Source of the DNA: 'Nostoc azollae' 0708
Lineage (GTDB): Bacteria; Cyanobacteriota; Cyanobacteriia; Cyanobacteriales; Nostocaceae
Direction of reading: 5' to 3'
DNA: 64,000 nucleotides
Assembly: GCF_000196515.1 (NCBI RefSeq)
Contig: NC_014248.1
Span: 310,001-374,000 of the forward strand
Part shown: positions 29,114 through 39,556 of the stretch, one piece after another
Position numbering within the stretch: position 1 is the first letter of the stretch
Layout: each line of letters starts with the position of its first letter
Made by a program: the position numbers and the translations under genes
Notes under the pieces: model-generated
The model's input: only the letters and a program-made list of their open reading frames with translations
Told to the model about the DNA's origin: nothing
Databases searched by the model: none

Positions 29114-30468
29114 CGGGACGTAAACAAAAATCAAGCCCAAATGTAGCCCAAACTGGCTTGATAAGAAGGAAATACGTCCGGATTCCAGTTGAACCAATCA
29201 ATAAATAGAAAAGATATGGCTGTTCTCAACCCTTCTAAAGCTTCAGTAAAAGTATTCAAAGTTTTCTTAGCCCACCTTGGTCTTCATCCTCCAGTCCACT
29301 GATGGCAAAGAATAAAAGTGTAGGCACAGAAAACCAAAATAAAATGGCGCAGTAAACTGCTGTTATCTCCAACTTGATATTCTTTGAGTCCTAACCATTC
29401 CTTGGCTTCTCTGTAAACAACTTCTACCCAATTCCTTTGAGAATATGTATCAACTATCCATTGGGGTGTGACAATTGATGAAGAAACATTGGTAATAAAG
29501 TAGCCAATATCAGTGGCTTGAGAGAAAGTAGAACCGTTGATGACGATAGCAATATTGCCCCTTCCAGTTAAGGCTGATATTTCTACTTCTTTAGTTACTA
29601 CCCATAATATTTTGGTTCTATCTAACTCCAGTTGAATGTCTGTAAAAGCCTCTTGGGGTAAACTTTGTGCTAATTCATCTAACCTAATTATTGTTGGACT
29701 ATCCTTTTGGTCACTGGCAAGGATTTTGGGATTTTTAGCTAATCCTCCTCAATACTTTAAATTCCGATTTTCTATCTTTAATAAGAAAGATGTATTGTGG
29801 CCATATCCAGGATCTATAATTACTATTCCTGGTTGATAACCACGGCTTAAGGTCAGATCTATTAATTTAATTCCTAACTCAGGTTTATTCTCAAATAGAG
29901 GGTCTTGTTTCCCTTTGGGTAAGGAATCACCGTGGTGATATAACTCTATATGTAATGGTAAGCTTTTACTGCCATCATATAGATGTGTTGTTACTACTAC
30001 TATTCCATTATCCGTGTTCCCAATTTCTCCAATATATTGTCTTCCTACTCCATCCCTAAAATTCCCGCTTTTTCTATGGACAGAATCATCAATTATTAAG
30101 CTAAATCCTCTGGTGACTCTCCTCTGACTACACTTGTTCATAATCTCTAACCGAAGGTCATTGACTTGGGAACTGGACCAAGGTACTGCAGTTAAAAAGT
30201 GGTGTAATCGCTAGTACGTCACCCCTAGGGCATTCTCTGCCATTTGAAATAGGTTTTTTCTCTGACTTTCACCCAATCATCCCCCTAAATAATGTCTAAA
30301 CTCTCTTTTTTCTGCTTGATGAGTAAATACATCATCAAATGACACCATCTTTCAAACCATGGTCCCATTGCTGGGGCAGTGGTTTCTTTCATCAGCTTCT
30401 TTTAACGTGAAAGTTACACCGAAATTGCATTATACTCCTTTTTACTCTTAACTTTTGTTTAAGTCCCG
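29114..30468 (-). mobile_element. IS701-like insertion sequence, 1355 bp, degenerate
   Basis: The left end CGGGACGTAAACAAAA (29114) and the right end CGGGACTTAAACAAAA (reverse strand, 30468) form terminal inverted repeats, matching in about 19 of the first 22 positions. It is flanked by TTAA on the left and TTAG on the right, a YTAR-like 4-bp target duplication with one mismatch, as recalled for IS701-type elements. It carries one transposase gene, now dead. It is inserted in the SbtA-like permease gene. Confidence 0.8.
29150..30392 (-). pseudogene. IS701-family transposase, broken
   Basis: The middle is intact and shows the DDE core: GFSLIIDDSVHRKSGNFRDG, VGRQYIGEIGNTDNGIVVVT, HHGDSLPKGKQDP and YQPGIVIIDPGYGHNTSFLL. 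The N-terminal part is frameshifted (a start near 30392 gives TTAPAMGPWFERW, then another frame gives FDDVFTHQAEKREFRHYLGG with a stop). Stops also interrupt after NRNLKY (TGA) and after CHQWTGG. The final Glu-containing region RNWVEVVYREAKEWLGLKEY is present. Known family features support IS701; several nonsense mutations rule out activity in cis. Confidence 0.82.
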
Positions 30469-30925
30469 TTAGCAAAGACTCTCACTAAAACAATAGCCAC
30501 AACAATTGCTGGAGATTCCATCAGTGACAAAGCTGCTACCATGTCTCCACCACTAGAAATATTGAGAATTCTGAGAAATAATTAGGCAGTAATAAAAGTA
30601 ACCGCACTGATGGAACCATAAGTTGCAGCAATAGCCGCTGCATTATAAGTATCCAATTTCCATTTCAGGATAAAAAATGAATAGGTACAATTGTCGCCAT
30701 GAATATAGCGGCTAAAAGAGTAAGGGCTATTTCAGGATTAATTCCACTTTCTTCGATTTCATATCCACCCTTAAACCCAATTGCTAGTAATACGTAAAGA
30801 GAAAATAATTTAGGTAATGCTTCAGGAACTTCTAAATCAGATTGCAGGAAAATTGCCAGCATTCCTAAAAAAAAGAATAATACTGGCGGGTTTAAGATGT
30901 TGGACAATATAATGCTAGAATTCAT

Positions 30926-31159
30926 TCTTTATTAATTTAATTGTTTATATGTCAGACATAATTGAACATAGTTGTTAATATAGAGGTTTGTGAATGAGTA
31001 TCATAATTTTAGTCCTCAGTATAATTTTCTATAGCAAAGACGTTCAACTGACAGCCTTGTCATTGAGCATAAATTTTATAGCAGTTCCTAGGTAGCTTAT
31101 ACAAATTTAATGTCAGGTCGCATAAGTACCTAGATAGAATAAATTACATATATACTTCT
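30926..31159. promoter_or_regulatory. Upstream region of the SbtA-like permease gene
   Basis: About 230 bp of AT-rich sequence upstream of the permease start on the minus strand. No gene remnant was recognised. It should hold the permease promoter; a CmpR- or NdhR-type site could not be picked out by eye. Confidence 0.3.
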
Positions 31160-31198
31160 TTAATTATTTGGGTGGGCAATGCCCACCCAAATAATTAA
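31160..31198 (-). terminator. Strong hairpin overlapping a stop codon
   Basis: Arms TTAATTATTTGGGTGGGC and GCCCACCCAAATAATTAA are perfect complements around an AAT loop. The right arm includes the stop codon of the 174-aa-type gene on the minus strand, so on the mRNA the hairpin begins at the end of the reading frame. The T-rich 3' arm would act as terminator tail. Confidence 0.7.
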
Positions 31199-31686
31199 CC
31201 TATCTTGGCAAGTTTTTCTTGTTCACGGGCATCAACAACTAACACTAAACAAAGTGCAGCAACGGCCTTTTTCCATTCCTGACAAACTTTAATATCTTCT
31301 ACACCATCAAATAAACCTACCAAACGAGGAACAGCCATTTCTAAAGCTGCGTGTGGAACTGGACGATGTAACTCAACTAGATGATTTATACTTTCTTGAT
31401 TATTGAGAAAACCAATTACCCATTTTGTTGTATGATCTGGACTGTCAGGAACACGCTTAACTCCTAATTCATTTTTTAGCCAATTATAGAAAGGTGGTAA
31501 ATGTGTGGCTAAAACTGCACCTGCCGTTGGTAAAGTTTCTCGCAGTAAGTTAATGTCTAAACTGTCTAGTTCTTGTTTTAAGGCTGGTGAATTAAGCACC
31601 TCATTTAAAGGTGTGGAAAGTATTGCTTCTATTTCTGGTTGAGAGAAATCTAAATGGTGACTAAAGGTAGAAATTAGTGATGACAT
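31195..31686 (-). CDS. Conserved hypothetical protein
   Basis: About 163 residues from the ATG at 31686, which has GGAGA ten bases upstream; a longer form starting at 31719 is possible. It is mostly helical with an N-terminal SSLISTFSHHLDFSQPEIEA and a C-terminal helix rich in Ala and Val (WKKAVAALCLVLVVDAREQE). No membrane span, signal peptide or catalytic motif is obvious. It follows a dead cupin gene and a dead methyltransferase gene on the same strand with short spacing (22 bp and overlap), so the three were an operon. It is the only intact member, possibly now an orphan. Family unknown to me. Confidence 0.65.
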   Translation of the reverse strand: MSSLISTFSHHLDFSQPEIEAILSTPLNEVLNSPALKQELDSLDINLLRETLPTAGAVLATHLPPFYNWLKNELGVKRVPDSPDHTTKWVIGFLNNQESINHLVELHRPVPHAALEMAVPRLVGLFDGVEDIKVCQEWKKAVAALCLVLVVDAREQEKLAKIG

Positions 31687-31708
31687 TTTGCCAATCTCCA
31701 AAAAATAA

Positions 31709-32073
31709 TTAATTAACATCTGTGGATTTTTCAGAAAGTGTGATCAGGAATGATAGATTAGATTCAGCCTGTAAAGCATGAGGGGCATTAGGAAGCAAAA
31801 AATTAAAAACTCCAGGTTATAGTTCAATTTCTTCCCCTGATAAAGTTAGCAAACCTCTACCTTTTCAGACATTTACAGTAGTAGTAAGGGTAGAGGTATC
31901 CTCAGATATTTCTGTGTTTGCTGCTAAAGAAAAGAGGGTATATTGACAAGCTGTATCTTTTGCCAGCACTTGGCTTAAAACTCCCGACCGGAGATATTAA
32001 ATTTGTTCTCGTAGTTTGGTAACAGTAGAATCAATAACAATGTAAGAGTGAAATTTCCAAAGTGTCAAGACAT
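31709..32073 (-). pseudogene. Cupin-domain protein, multiply broken
   Basis: The minus-strand frame ending at 31709 reads IVIDSTVTKLREQI, stop, YLRSGVLSQVLAKDTACQYT, LFSLAANTEISEDTSTLTTT, stop, KGRGLLTLSGEEIEL, stop, PGVFNFLLPNAPHALQAESN. The 'TEISEDTS', 'GRGLLTLSG' and 'PNAPHALQA' parts are the two conserved cupin motifs, so a metal-binding beta-barrel. At least three nonsense codons and one frameshift near the start are visible. Its ATG overlaps the methyltransferase stop (TAATG), showing former translational coupling. Confidence 0.72.
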
Positions 32074-32849
32074 TATTCAATAACAGCAGAGAGAAGAATA
32101 TAGCCTAGTTCTTGCTGATATTTTTGGAAAACTTGACGCATTTCTAAAACCCGTTGTCGCATAGGTGGTTTTGTCAAGATATTATACAAAATCTACATGG
32201 TGTTGATAATTCCTTCATCTTACAACATTCGCCAGCAATTCAGTAAACTCATAGCAGCAGTTTCATATTTCTGTACTTGTAATCCTGCTTGTGTAAAAGC
32301 CTGAATCCAATGAATTGCTGAAAGAGGCGTAGAATTCACTTTAATTACCTTAGCTAAATCTGCACTAATTTCTGTTTCTTTGTCATTAGCTAATAATTCA
32401 TGGGAGAGAAATTTACCTCCCGGTTTCACTCGGTTGTGAATTTCTGTTAATACCTTGGCTTTCCCTTGTGGAGATTGCATTATCAGAATTGCTTCTGCTA
32501 AAAAGTAATCAAATATGCCTGGTATTTTATCCAGGTGTAAAATATCGCCTTCACTAATTTGAATTTCATTTTCTAAGCCATCAGCGCGGATATTAACATG
32601 CGCAATAGCTACACTTTCGGGATTTTTTTCTATTCCTACTACCTTTACATGGTAGTGTTGAACTAGAGAAATGGCACTATAACCAAAGCTAGAAGCTAAT
32701 TCTAAAACTCTATCACTTGGTTGAAAATTCGCCCATTGGCATAATTTTTCCGTAGCTATGCCTCCATCGGGACGTAGATATTTTTTACCTGCTGCTGCTA
32801 ACACTTGGTGTCCACAAGCAGTTGAGAATTTGAGGGTAGTGTTGGTCAT
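32073..32849 (-). pseudogene. Class I SAM-dependent methyltransferase, two nonsense codons
   Basis: The first 209 codons read as an intact methyltransferase: DRVLELASSFGYSAISLVQH is motif I, KVVGIEKNPESVAIA motif II, and EGDILHLDKIPGIFDYFLAE motif III. After LLNCWRML comes TAA (32220-32222), but the same frame goes on as DEGIINTM, TAG (32193-32195), then ILYNILTKPPMRQRVLEMRQ and VFQKYQQELGYILLSAVIE to a proper stop. That tail is the conserved C-terminal helix region of this methyltransferase type, so the gene is about 50 codons longer and broken. The 209-residue form might still fold. Substrate unknown. Confidence 0.75.
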
Positions 32850-32978
32850 TTGTCTGACCCTCTGTATCTCTTCTATCCTAAATCTGCCAGAATTTGATCA
32901 TCTTGTCTTTGAGGTAGCTCAAGGAACAGAAATTCTGTAGATTGATAAGTTTTTGGTGAGTGTAGGACATTCTATTAT

Positions 32979-33140
32979 GTCAAACATAATAATGGTATTG
33001 CTATTAGTGAACCACAAGTTCACCGCTTACGAGCATTATTATATAACCCAGAAGTTAAGAGTATTTTAGTTTTCCCTACGTCTGGAAAACCTGAACAAAC
33101 GGCTTCTACTGTCAATACTTTGATTAAAAACAATAAATAA
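32979..33140 (+). pseudogene. Unidentified gene fragment
   Basis: A 53-codon stretch without a good start reads VKHNNGIAISEPQVHRLRAL, then LYNPEVKSILVFPTSGKPEQ and TASTVNTLIKNNK before a stop. It looks like the C-terminal end of a protein, but I do not recognise it. The rest of the gap 32850-33355 holds only AT-rich sequence, a TAACCGCAGATAGAAG phrase (33197) and a short ATTACCA tandem run at 33322-33352. Confidence 0.35.
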
Positions 33141-33355
33141 AATTTAGTTACATATAGCGATTACCATTCTAGTCAGGTACAGGAATAAAAATTAACCGCA
33201 GATAGAAGAGGATGAACACGGATAAAAGCAGATAAATCTGTAGCTTAGTAAACTAGAAAAAGCTATAGTTACCAATTTAGTGTAATTTGGTAACAGGTAA
33301 TGCTTAAAACCTGGTAATTATCCATTACCAATTACCAATTACCAATTACCAAAAA

Positions 33356-34378
<1,023 letters not shown>

Positions 34379-34471
34379 TTATGAAATTGGCAGATTTATA
34401 ATTTTACCGTAAATTGGGGACGGGGAATAAAGTTGTTGATAAATTATTGGTGATGGTGAGAATTTTGCTAA

Positions 34472-34892
34472 TTAACCGCAGATATAGATACAGACAGGTG
34501 TTCTCAATCTATAAGCTACTTGATTAATGATATCTTTGGTACAGCCTTTAGTTTCTCTAATTTTATCGGGGTGTGTAGCTGTTAATTCTAATTCTGTATA
34601 ATATAGGCAATTCTGGACTAATCTATTTAATCTCAAAGCTGTATTGTAAATATATTCAGCCATTTCCATTGCTTCTATATTATTGAGAAAGTTATGACCT
34701 TGCATCAACATTTGTGCAACACCTATTTAATGATGAATTCATTTCCTGGGGCATAGACATAGAAATATTATTACTTAAGGTATTTAATTTTGACTGGGTG
34801 TATTTTTTAAATACAGCCATTTTTTCCATTTGTCTATTTATAGCCCGCATGAGTTCATCAGCGGAAAAAGGTTTTATTAAAAAATCATCCTC
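34472..34892 (-). pseudogene. Hybrid response regulator-histidine kinase fragment
   Basis: On the minus strand from 34892 the frame gives EDDFLIKPFSADELMRAINR, the end of a receiver domain (with the conserved K), and a linker QMEKMAVFKKYTQSKLNTLS. A frameshift near 34700 then gives GHNFLNNIEAMEMAEYIYNT and ALRLNRLVQNCLYYTELELT, part of a HisKA dimerisation domain. The phospho-His itself lies in a corrupted stretch (MPQEMNSSLN in place of LPHELRTPLN). The start of the receiver and the ATPase domain are missing. The gene is a truncated relic. Confidence 0.6.
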
Positions 34893-35170
34893 TTCTGTAC
34901 CAAGTAGCTACAGGTGCTTTGTTTCCAGGGGATATTTCTTATCTGTTGCGTTCTGTTCTCAGTAAGAGTAAAAATACTAAGGTGCTGTTGGGTGAAGTGA
35001 ATGATATTGACTCCACAGCCCAAAAGGTGACGGTTGGAAATTAAGTTGTAACTCATGATACGTTAATTGTGGCTACAGGTGCAAAGCATTCCTATTTTGG
35101 TAAGGATAATTGGGAAACTTTTGCACCAGGTTTAAAGACTATTGAGGATGCTATTGAAATGCGTCGGTGA
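34892..35170 (+). pseudogene. NDH-2-type NAD(P)H dehydrogenase fragment
   Basis: The plus frame reads LLYQVATGALFPGDISYLLR, LSKSKNTKVLLGEVNDIDS, an in-frame TAA after TVGN, then [20 protein letters not shown] and [16 protein letters not shown]. 'LIVATGA' plus 'SYFG.D.W' is the usual mark of cyanobacterial type II NADH dehydrogenases (flavoproteins that feed the quinone pool). Neither the N-terminal FAD motif nor the C-terminus is present. It abuts the histidine kinase fragment head-to-head at 34892 with no insertion sequence, so a recombination or deletion scar is likely. Confidence 0.7.
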
Positions 35171-35196
35171 ATTTTTATAGCATTTGAAAGAAACTG

Positions 35197-35390
35197 ATGC
35201 AGCTATGGGATCATAACAAAGCAGAAATAAACTTTCATAAATGAGGAAGCAAAGACAGTATTTCATGACCCGTTCGCTTTGATATTTGATGATCTGGTTC
35301 ATTTGGTGAAAAAAGAGAAATTATTATTGGTTATTCTACTCAAAATCGCTTACTTCTAGTTTGTTTTACCGTAAGGATTCAGGTGGTGGG
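35197..35390 (+). pseudogene. BrnT-family toxin fragment
   Basis: MQLWDHNKAEINFHK starts at 35197, followed by TGA; the next frame reads EEAKTVFHDPFALIFDDLVH and, after another shift, REIIIGYSTQNRLLLVCFTV. 'WD..KA..N..KHGVSFEEA..VF.DP' with a later 'GYS....LLLVCFTVR' is the BrnT ribonuclease-toxin pattern. No BrnA-type antitoxin was seen next to it. It is inactive. Confidence 0.65.
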
Positions 35391-35664
35391 CAGGGGAAAC
35401 GCACCTTATTTCCTAATAAAAACTAATGAGGATTTTAAAATCATCTATATATATAAGTGCAAAGCTTGATGGATATATAAACAAAATCAATCACTTTTTT
35501 ATTAAGCGATGAATTAGCTTATCTCTAATTGAATAACTCTTAGCTAAGGATAAATGAGCTAACTATTCATCCATAAATAAGTAAACTTATCTGTAAAAAT
35601 AAGTAGAAGAAAATATTAAGTAAATTGTTGACAAGTTAGTTGAGGCTAAAGCTAAAACTCTTTC

Positions 35665-36756
35665 TCAAGAGTTATTATCCATTGCTGCCAAAAACTGTTT
35701 ATTTTTTATCCCCCGCTTCACGGGGTTCTCTTTACCCAAAAGATTGACTGCTATCTGGCGCATTACTGCAAAGTTTTGTGGAGCATTATCTTTCCTAATC
35801 CGGCAGTCATCTTGTTTTAAAGCTACATCTAATACCCAATGCAATGAATTTTCTATTGCCCAATGGCTGCGGACAGAATTAGCCAATTGTTCTCCATTTG
35901 ACTCAAGACTACTAATAAAATAACGAGTCTCTACTGTTGTTTTATCATCCACTTGTCCGATAGGTTCTACCATCCCAACACTTTTTAGATTTGACCAAAC
36001 TGAATCAGGATCAAGCTGAAACCCAAAGTTGCGGATTTCATGAAGACCATGCCCTGTTTCTTCGGGTTTATATGTGCTATGTTGAAGCTCTTAAAAACCT
36101 GTACTTATCCCTGACTTAAATAGCTGTTCTACTGACTCATACAGATTACCTTGGTTCTTTTTTAAAGTAATTACATAATCTGCATTTTCTTGCGTAATTA
36201 ACTTTACTATGTCTTTGTGACACCCGATGGCATCAATCCTGACAATACATCCAGCTAATTCTAAAACCTTTAATAATTCGGGAACTGCTGTAATTTCATT
36301 TGATTTCTCATGCACCTTCACCTGTCCCAACACTAATTTATTTGTAGTTGCCCATGCACTTACCATTTGGATTGCACTCTAGTCACTATTTTTACCATGA
36401 GAACTACATAAAGTTTTCCCGTCAATTGCCACAACTTCACCATCCCTTATCTTATGTACTGATTTCATCCAGTTCAAAAAACAATTTTGAAATTGTTGCG
36501 GATTCAATTGTGCAAATACCCTTCCAAATGTGTCCTGGGACCGGAGCCCATTTCCTAGTTCTAAAAAGGTTTTTAACCACTCATATTTTGTGCAGCCATA
36601 CAGTTCAATTGCCACCCAACTATCTGCTCCACAAATTACTGCACAAATTCCAATGGTAAGAATGTCAATTAACTTGTGTCGTTTCCTCCCCTCTACTCTT
36701 GGATCTTCCATCTGTGCAACGTGGTCAGTAATCGTGATTGTGGGCTTGAGCTTCAC
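35665..36756 (-). pseudogene. ISAs1-family transposase with two nonsense codons
   Basis: A single minus frame of about 363 codons starting with GTG at 36756 holds TITITDHVAQMEDPRVEGRK and DSWVAIELYGCTKYEWLKTF. After SHGKNSD comes TAG (36379-36381), then MVSAWATTNKLVLGQVKVHE with GCIVRIDAIGCHKDIVKLIT and ADYVITLKKNQGNLYESVEQ. After FKSGISTGF comes TAA (36091-36093), and the frame then goes on to RSHWAIENSLHWVLDVALKQ and DDCRIRKDNAPQNF. This is the ISAs1/DDE_Tnp family. No frameshift is needed, only two point nonsense changes, so the inactivation is recent compared with the neighbours. Terminal repeats were not located. Confidence 0.85.
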
Positions 36757-36944
36757 ACTTTTTGGGACTTTCTTCTTCTACTTTTACAATGACTTTACCA
36801 TCAGAGCCTCATTGGTCAACCTCTATATCATCAGCCCTCCCTACCTTTCTCGTTCCTTAGTATATATGTACTACATTTACATGCGTTCGCCCTGAGGTGC
36901 TGGGGTATTAACAAGTCTGATAGGTGAGGCAGAATATAGCAGTC

Positions 36945-38340
36945 ATGAAAAAGAAGCTAGGACCAAAACTAAACAGAGAGATATTGAAGCAGTTGGGAAC
37001 ACAGCAACTGGTAGAAATCATTATTGACCAGGGGAAAAGTATAGAGAACCTAACAAATAGGGTAGTAGAACTGGAAAAAGAAATAGAGAAGCTCAAAGTC
37101 AGTAGAGATTTAGAGACCATAACATGATCCAAACCACCCTTGGGAGACATCCTCAAAGAAACTGAGAACAAACAACAAGAGAAACGAGAAGAAAACCAGA
37201 CACGAAAACGGAAACCAGGAGGACAACCAGGGCATAGGGGAAAAAGGAGAAAGGTGTTTGGTGGAGTAGATAGAATAGATTTGAGATAGTGGCACGGCAA
37301 GTCTGTGGATGGTGAGGTCAGGGGGAATTATTTGGCGAACCAATAAAAATCCAAACACAACAACTAGGGGAGTTGGTGGACAGGCCAATCCAAATAGTAG
37401 AATATGAAAGATATACGTAGACTTGCAGTGTGTGTGGGGAAACATAAAGGGCACACTGGTCACCAGAGATAGTACCGGGACAAGATATAGGAATCACAGG
37501 ACAAGCTTTTTTGGGATGGAGCAATAACTAGGGCCATTGAGCCTATAAAAAACAACACTTGTTGTTGTGGGAACTGGGTCAAATAGAAATTGGAGTGGGA
37601 ACATTAGTAGGTACCAATGAAGGAATAGACAGTACAGTGGCTCAAAGTATTCATAGCCTCAAACAGTGGATAAAACAAACCCAGCCTTATATCCTTAGGG
37701 ATGAAACACCCTGGGTAGTCAAAGGGCTGAAACAATGGTTATGGATTTTTGCCAATAGTGATAGTGACTTCGCTTTATTTCATGGGCCTGATACTCCTTG
37801 TCCTACCGAATTAGAATCCATTGTGGGTTCAAGTTATTCTGGTGTACTCAGTTCTGATGACTTTACTGCCTATAACGGTTATCCGGTCACAGCTCAACAG
37901 AAATGTCAGGCACATCTACCCTACCCCGTCACTTCAAGACACTAATCAAGATTCCTGGCTTCAATCACCAAGAAATTGGCACAAAATTCATGGACCTCAT
38001 AGATGAAGGTTTTAAAAACTACCCTTTATTCCAACAAACCCAAAACCTTCATGAATTCTTGACTTACCCATCCTAGTTTCAACCAAAAGTTGAATCTTCC
38101 ATTCATTCATTGATCAAGCCCTAGGGTAACCTGGTAAACTTTTACCTTCCTTAGGCAATAGACCTTGATCATAATTTAGCTGAACCAAGGTTAGGTTTAG
38201 CACTGAAACAAGGAAAAGTCTGTGGTGGTTCTCTTTCTCTGGAGCTATTCCAACATCCTGCCAATTTATTGACGGTTATACAAACTTTTCGCCGTCAGGC
38301 ACTTTCTCTAATTGAGTTTCTTGACCAACCTATGAAAGCC
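36945..38340 (+). pseudogene. IS66-family transposase, extensively decayed
   Basis: An N-terminal coiled coil (LNREILKQLGTQQLVEIIID then ENLTNRVVELEKEIEKLKV) at 36945-37127 is typical of IS66 TnpC. It is followed, in other frames, by RKRKPGGQPGHRGKRRK, a FGEPIKIQTQQL stretch and, from 37559, LWELGQIEIGVGTLVGTNEG through SSDDFTAYNGYPVTAQQKCQ, the DDE catalytic region. Further frames carry HFKTLIKIPGFNHQEIGTKF (38000) and PRLGLALKQGKVCGGSLSLE (38190). Many frameshifts and stops are visible. It cannot be active. Confidence 0.72.
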
Positions 38341-38456
38341 ATGGTTCACTCTGCTTTCCATACACCTTCTTTAATCCCTCTACCTTAGACCTAAATCCTT
38401 ACATTTTACCGAAAGAAATAAAGATTTAATCCGTATTTTCAGTTCTCGTTTAAACA

Positions 38457-38699
38457 CTAAAAAATAACGACAAGAGCATCAACGAAACAACCGTCGGTGA
38501 GCAAAACTCGTCTGAATCAGATGATTTATTACCTGAATATAATTTCGATTATAGCAAAGCATGTCCTAATCGTTTTGCGTCAACTTCAGAGAAGAGAATT
38601 ACTGTGATCCTTGATCCTGATGTCGCTAAAATTTTCCAAATATCAGAAGGACTAAATCGGGCTTTAGGTTGCTTATTATCAGCAATTCCTGAAAAATAA
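38457..38699 (+). pseudogene. Antitoxin-like small protein with lost start codon
   Basis: An 80-codon open frame reads LKNNDKSINETTVGEQNSSE, then SDDLLPEYNFDYSKACPNRF, SEKRITVILDPDVAKIF and ending LLSAIPEK. This 'LLPEY.FDY.KA.PNRF' plus 'V.LD.DVA..F' pattern is, as I recall it, a small putative antitoxin family common in cyanobacteria, though without a DNA-binding test. The expected ATG is replaced by CTA at 38457-38459, and TAA lies just upstream, so it is either started from a non-standard codon or dead. A toxin partner is not visible beside it. Confidence 0.55.
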
Positions 38700-38816
38700 A
38701 CCAACTTCCATATATAGTCATCGTCATTATATGGGATTACCGAGTTTATTAGAGCTAAAATTGATGGATTTTTGAGGACTTATACTATTCACAGTCTAGA
38801 AACTGGGAACAAGTGA
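38700..38816. other. Short gap without recognised features
   Basis: AT-rich, 117 bp, no coding remnant that I can name. The phrase ATCGTCATTATATGGGATTACC may be the tail of the IS66-linked or toxin-like material but was not identified. Confidence 0.3.
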
Positions 38817-39264
38817 TTATTTTTCTGTATGAACATTTTCTTCTGGTGAAACATTCACATCTTCATCAGGTGACGCAACTAGTTCTGATGTTTTATTAGC
38901 TTTCTGAACCAGAGCAAGAGTAGTATAGCGATGACCCTGTGTAAACGCGCAAGACTTACTATTTTTGTCGAGAGTATCATTAACTATTGGATCAACTCTA
39001 AGGAAGGGCTTGATATACATTATCTGACGTGGTTTTTCTGCCCTGTCGAATCATTCAGAGTTCTCAAAACTGGTGTCTTACCTAACGTAGAATTATAATA
39101 TGGAGCATCCACAATTTCATAAATATACTTAATTGTACCATTCTTGTAGAACCCAATATAACGAGAAGATTGAAAACTTCGCCTATTTTCGCAGATGTAA
39201 CCGCGATGTTTAACTGCTATGGGTCCTCTCCAATTAGCAGCAACAATAAGAACTTTACTATTGT
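38817..39264 (-). pseudogene. Unidentified gene, frameshifted
   Basis: On the minus strand a frame near 39264 reads SKVLIVAANWRGPIAVKHRG, YICENRRSFQSSRYIGFYKN and GTIKYIYEIVDAPYYNSTLG, ending after QKNHVR in TAA. A second frame then gives YIKPFLRVDPIVNDTLDKNS and CAFTQGHRYTTLALVQKANK down to 38817. The amino-acid use is that of a real soluble protein with an alternating beta pattern. I do not recognise the family. No start codon is left, so it is a broken gene of unknown function. Confidence 0.45.
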
Positions 39265-39556
39265 TTCAGTACCAGTCTTGGTTTTTTACTAAGTAGGTAG
39301 ACAGAAATGAACATAACTATTTAACAAAATGTAAATTACTTGAAACCCTTGGGATTGCTTGATTCCGCCTTGCTACATTCGCCATGACATAGTTATAAAT
39401 TTTTCCGCCCAACCTACTTACTTGCATGAATGTTTTGCTCCTAGTGAAGCATATTATTTATAATACCATTGTTGAGTACGAGACGGGTAGTAATATTATT
39501 CATTCTCTGATTACAATATGATAAATAAACAAGGTAAATTGAGAGGATAGTGAAAA
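39265..39556. other. Gap without recognised features
   Basis: About 290 bp, AT-rich. No coding remnant or repeat was recognised. A short AGGTTGGGCGG-like stretch near 39405 resembles flanks of insertion sequences but supports nothing by itself. Confidence 0.3.

Larger units (their letters stand above)
28590..30925 (-). pseudogene. SbtA-like sodium/bicarbonate permease split by an insertion sequence
   Basis: The N-terminal part (MNSSIILSNILNPPVLFFFL onwards) starts at the ATG at 30925 and is an integral membrane protein of the SbtA (PF05982) type. It is interrupted by a one-base frameshift near 30665 (after VPIHFLS the next frame reads FFILKWKLDTYNAAAIAATY), by an in-frame TAA at 30582-30584, and then by a 1355-bp insertion sequence at 29114-30468. 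The C-terminal part (KSQEAGEEEKFSWGEVF to FGIPLYFNNIKIIGV) is open but is fused to IS sequence. Removing the IS and one copy of the (C/T)TAA target restores the frame as VRVF-A-KSQEAGEEE. The permease is therefore non-functional. Confidence 0.85.
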
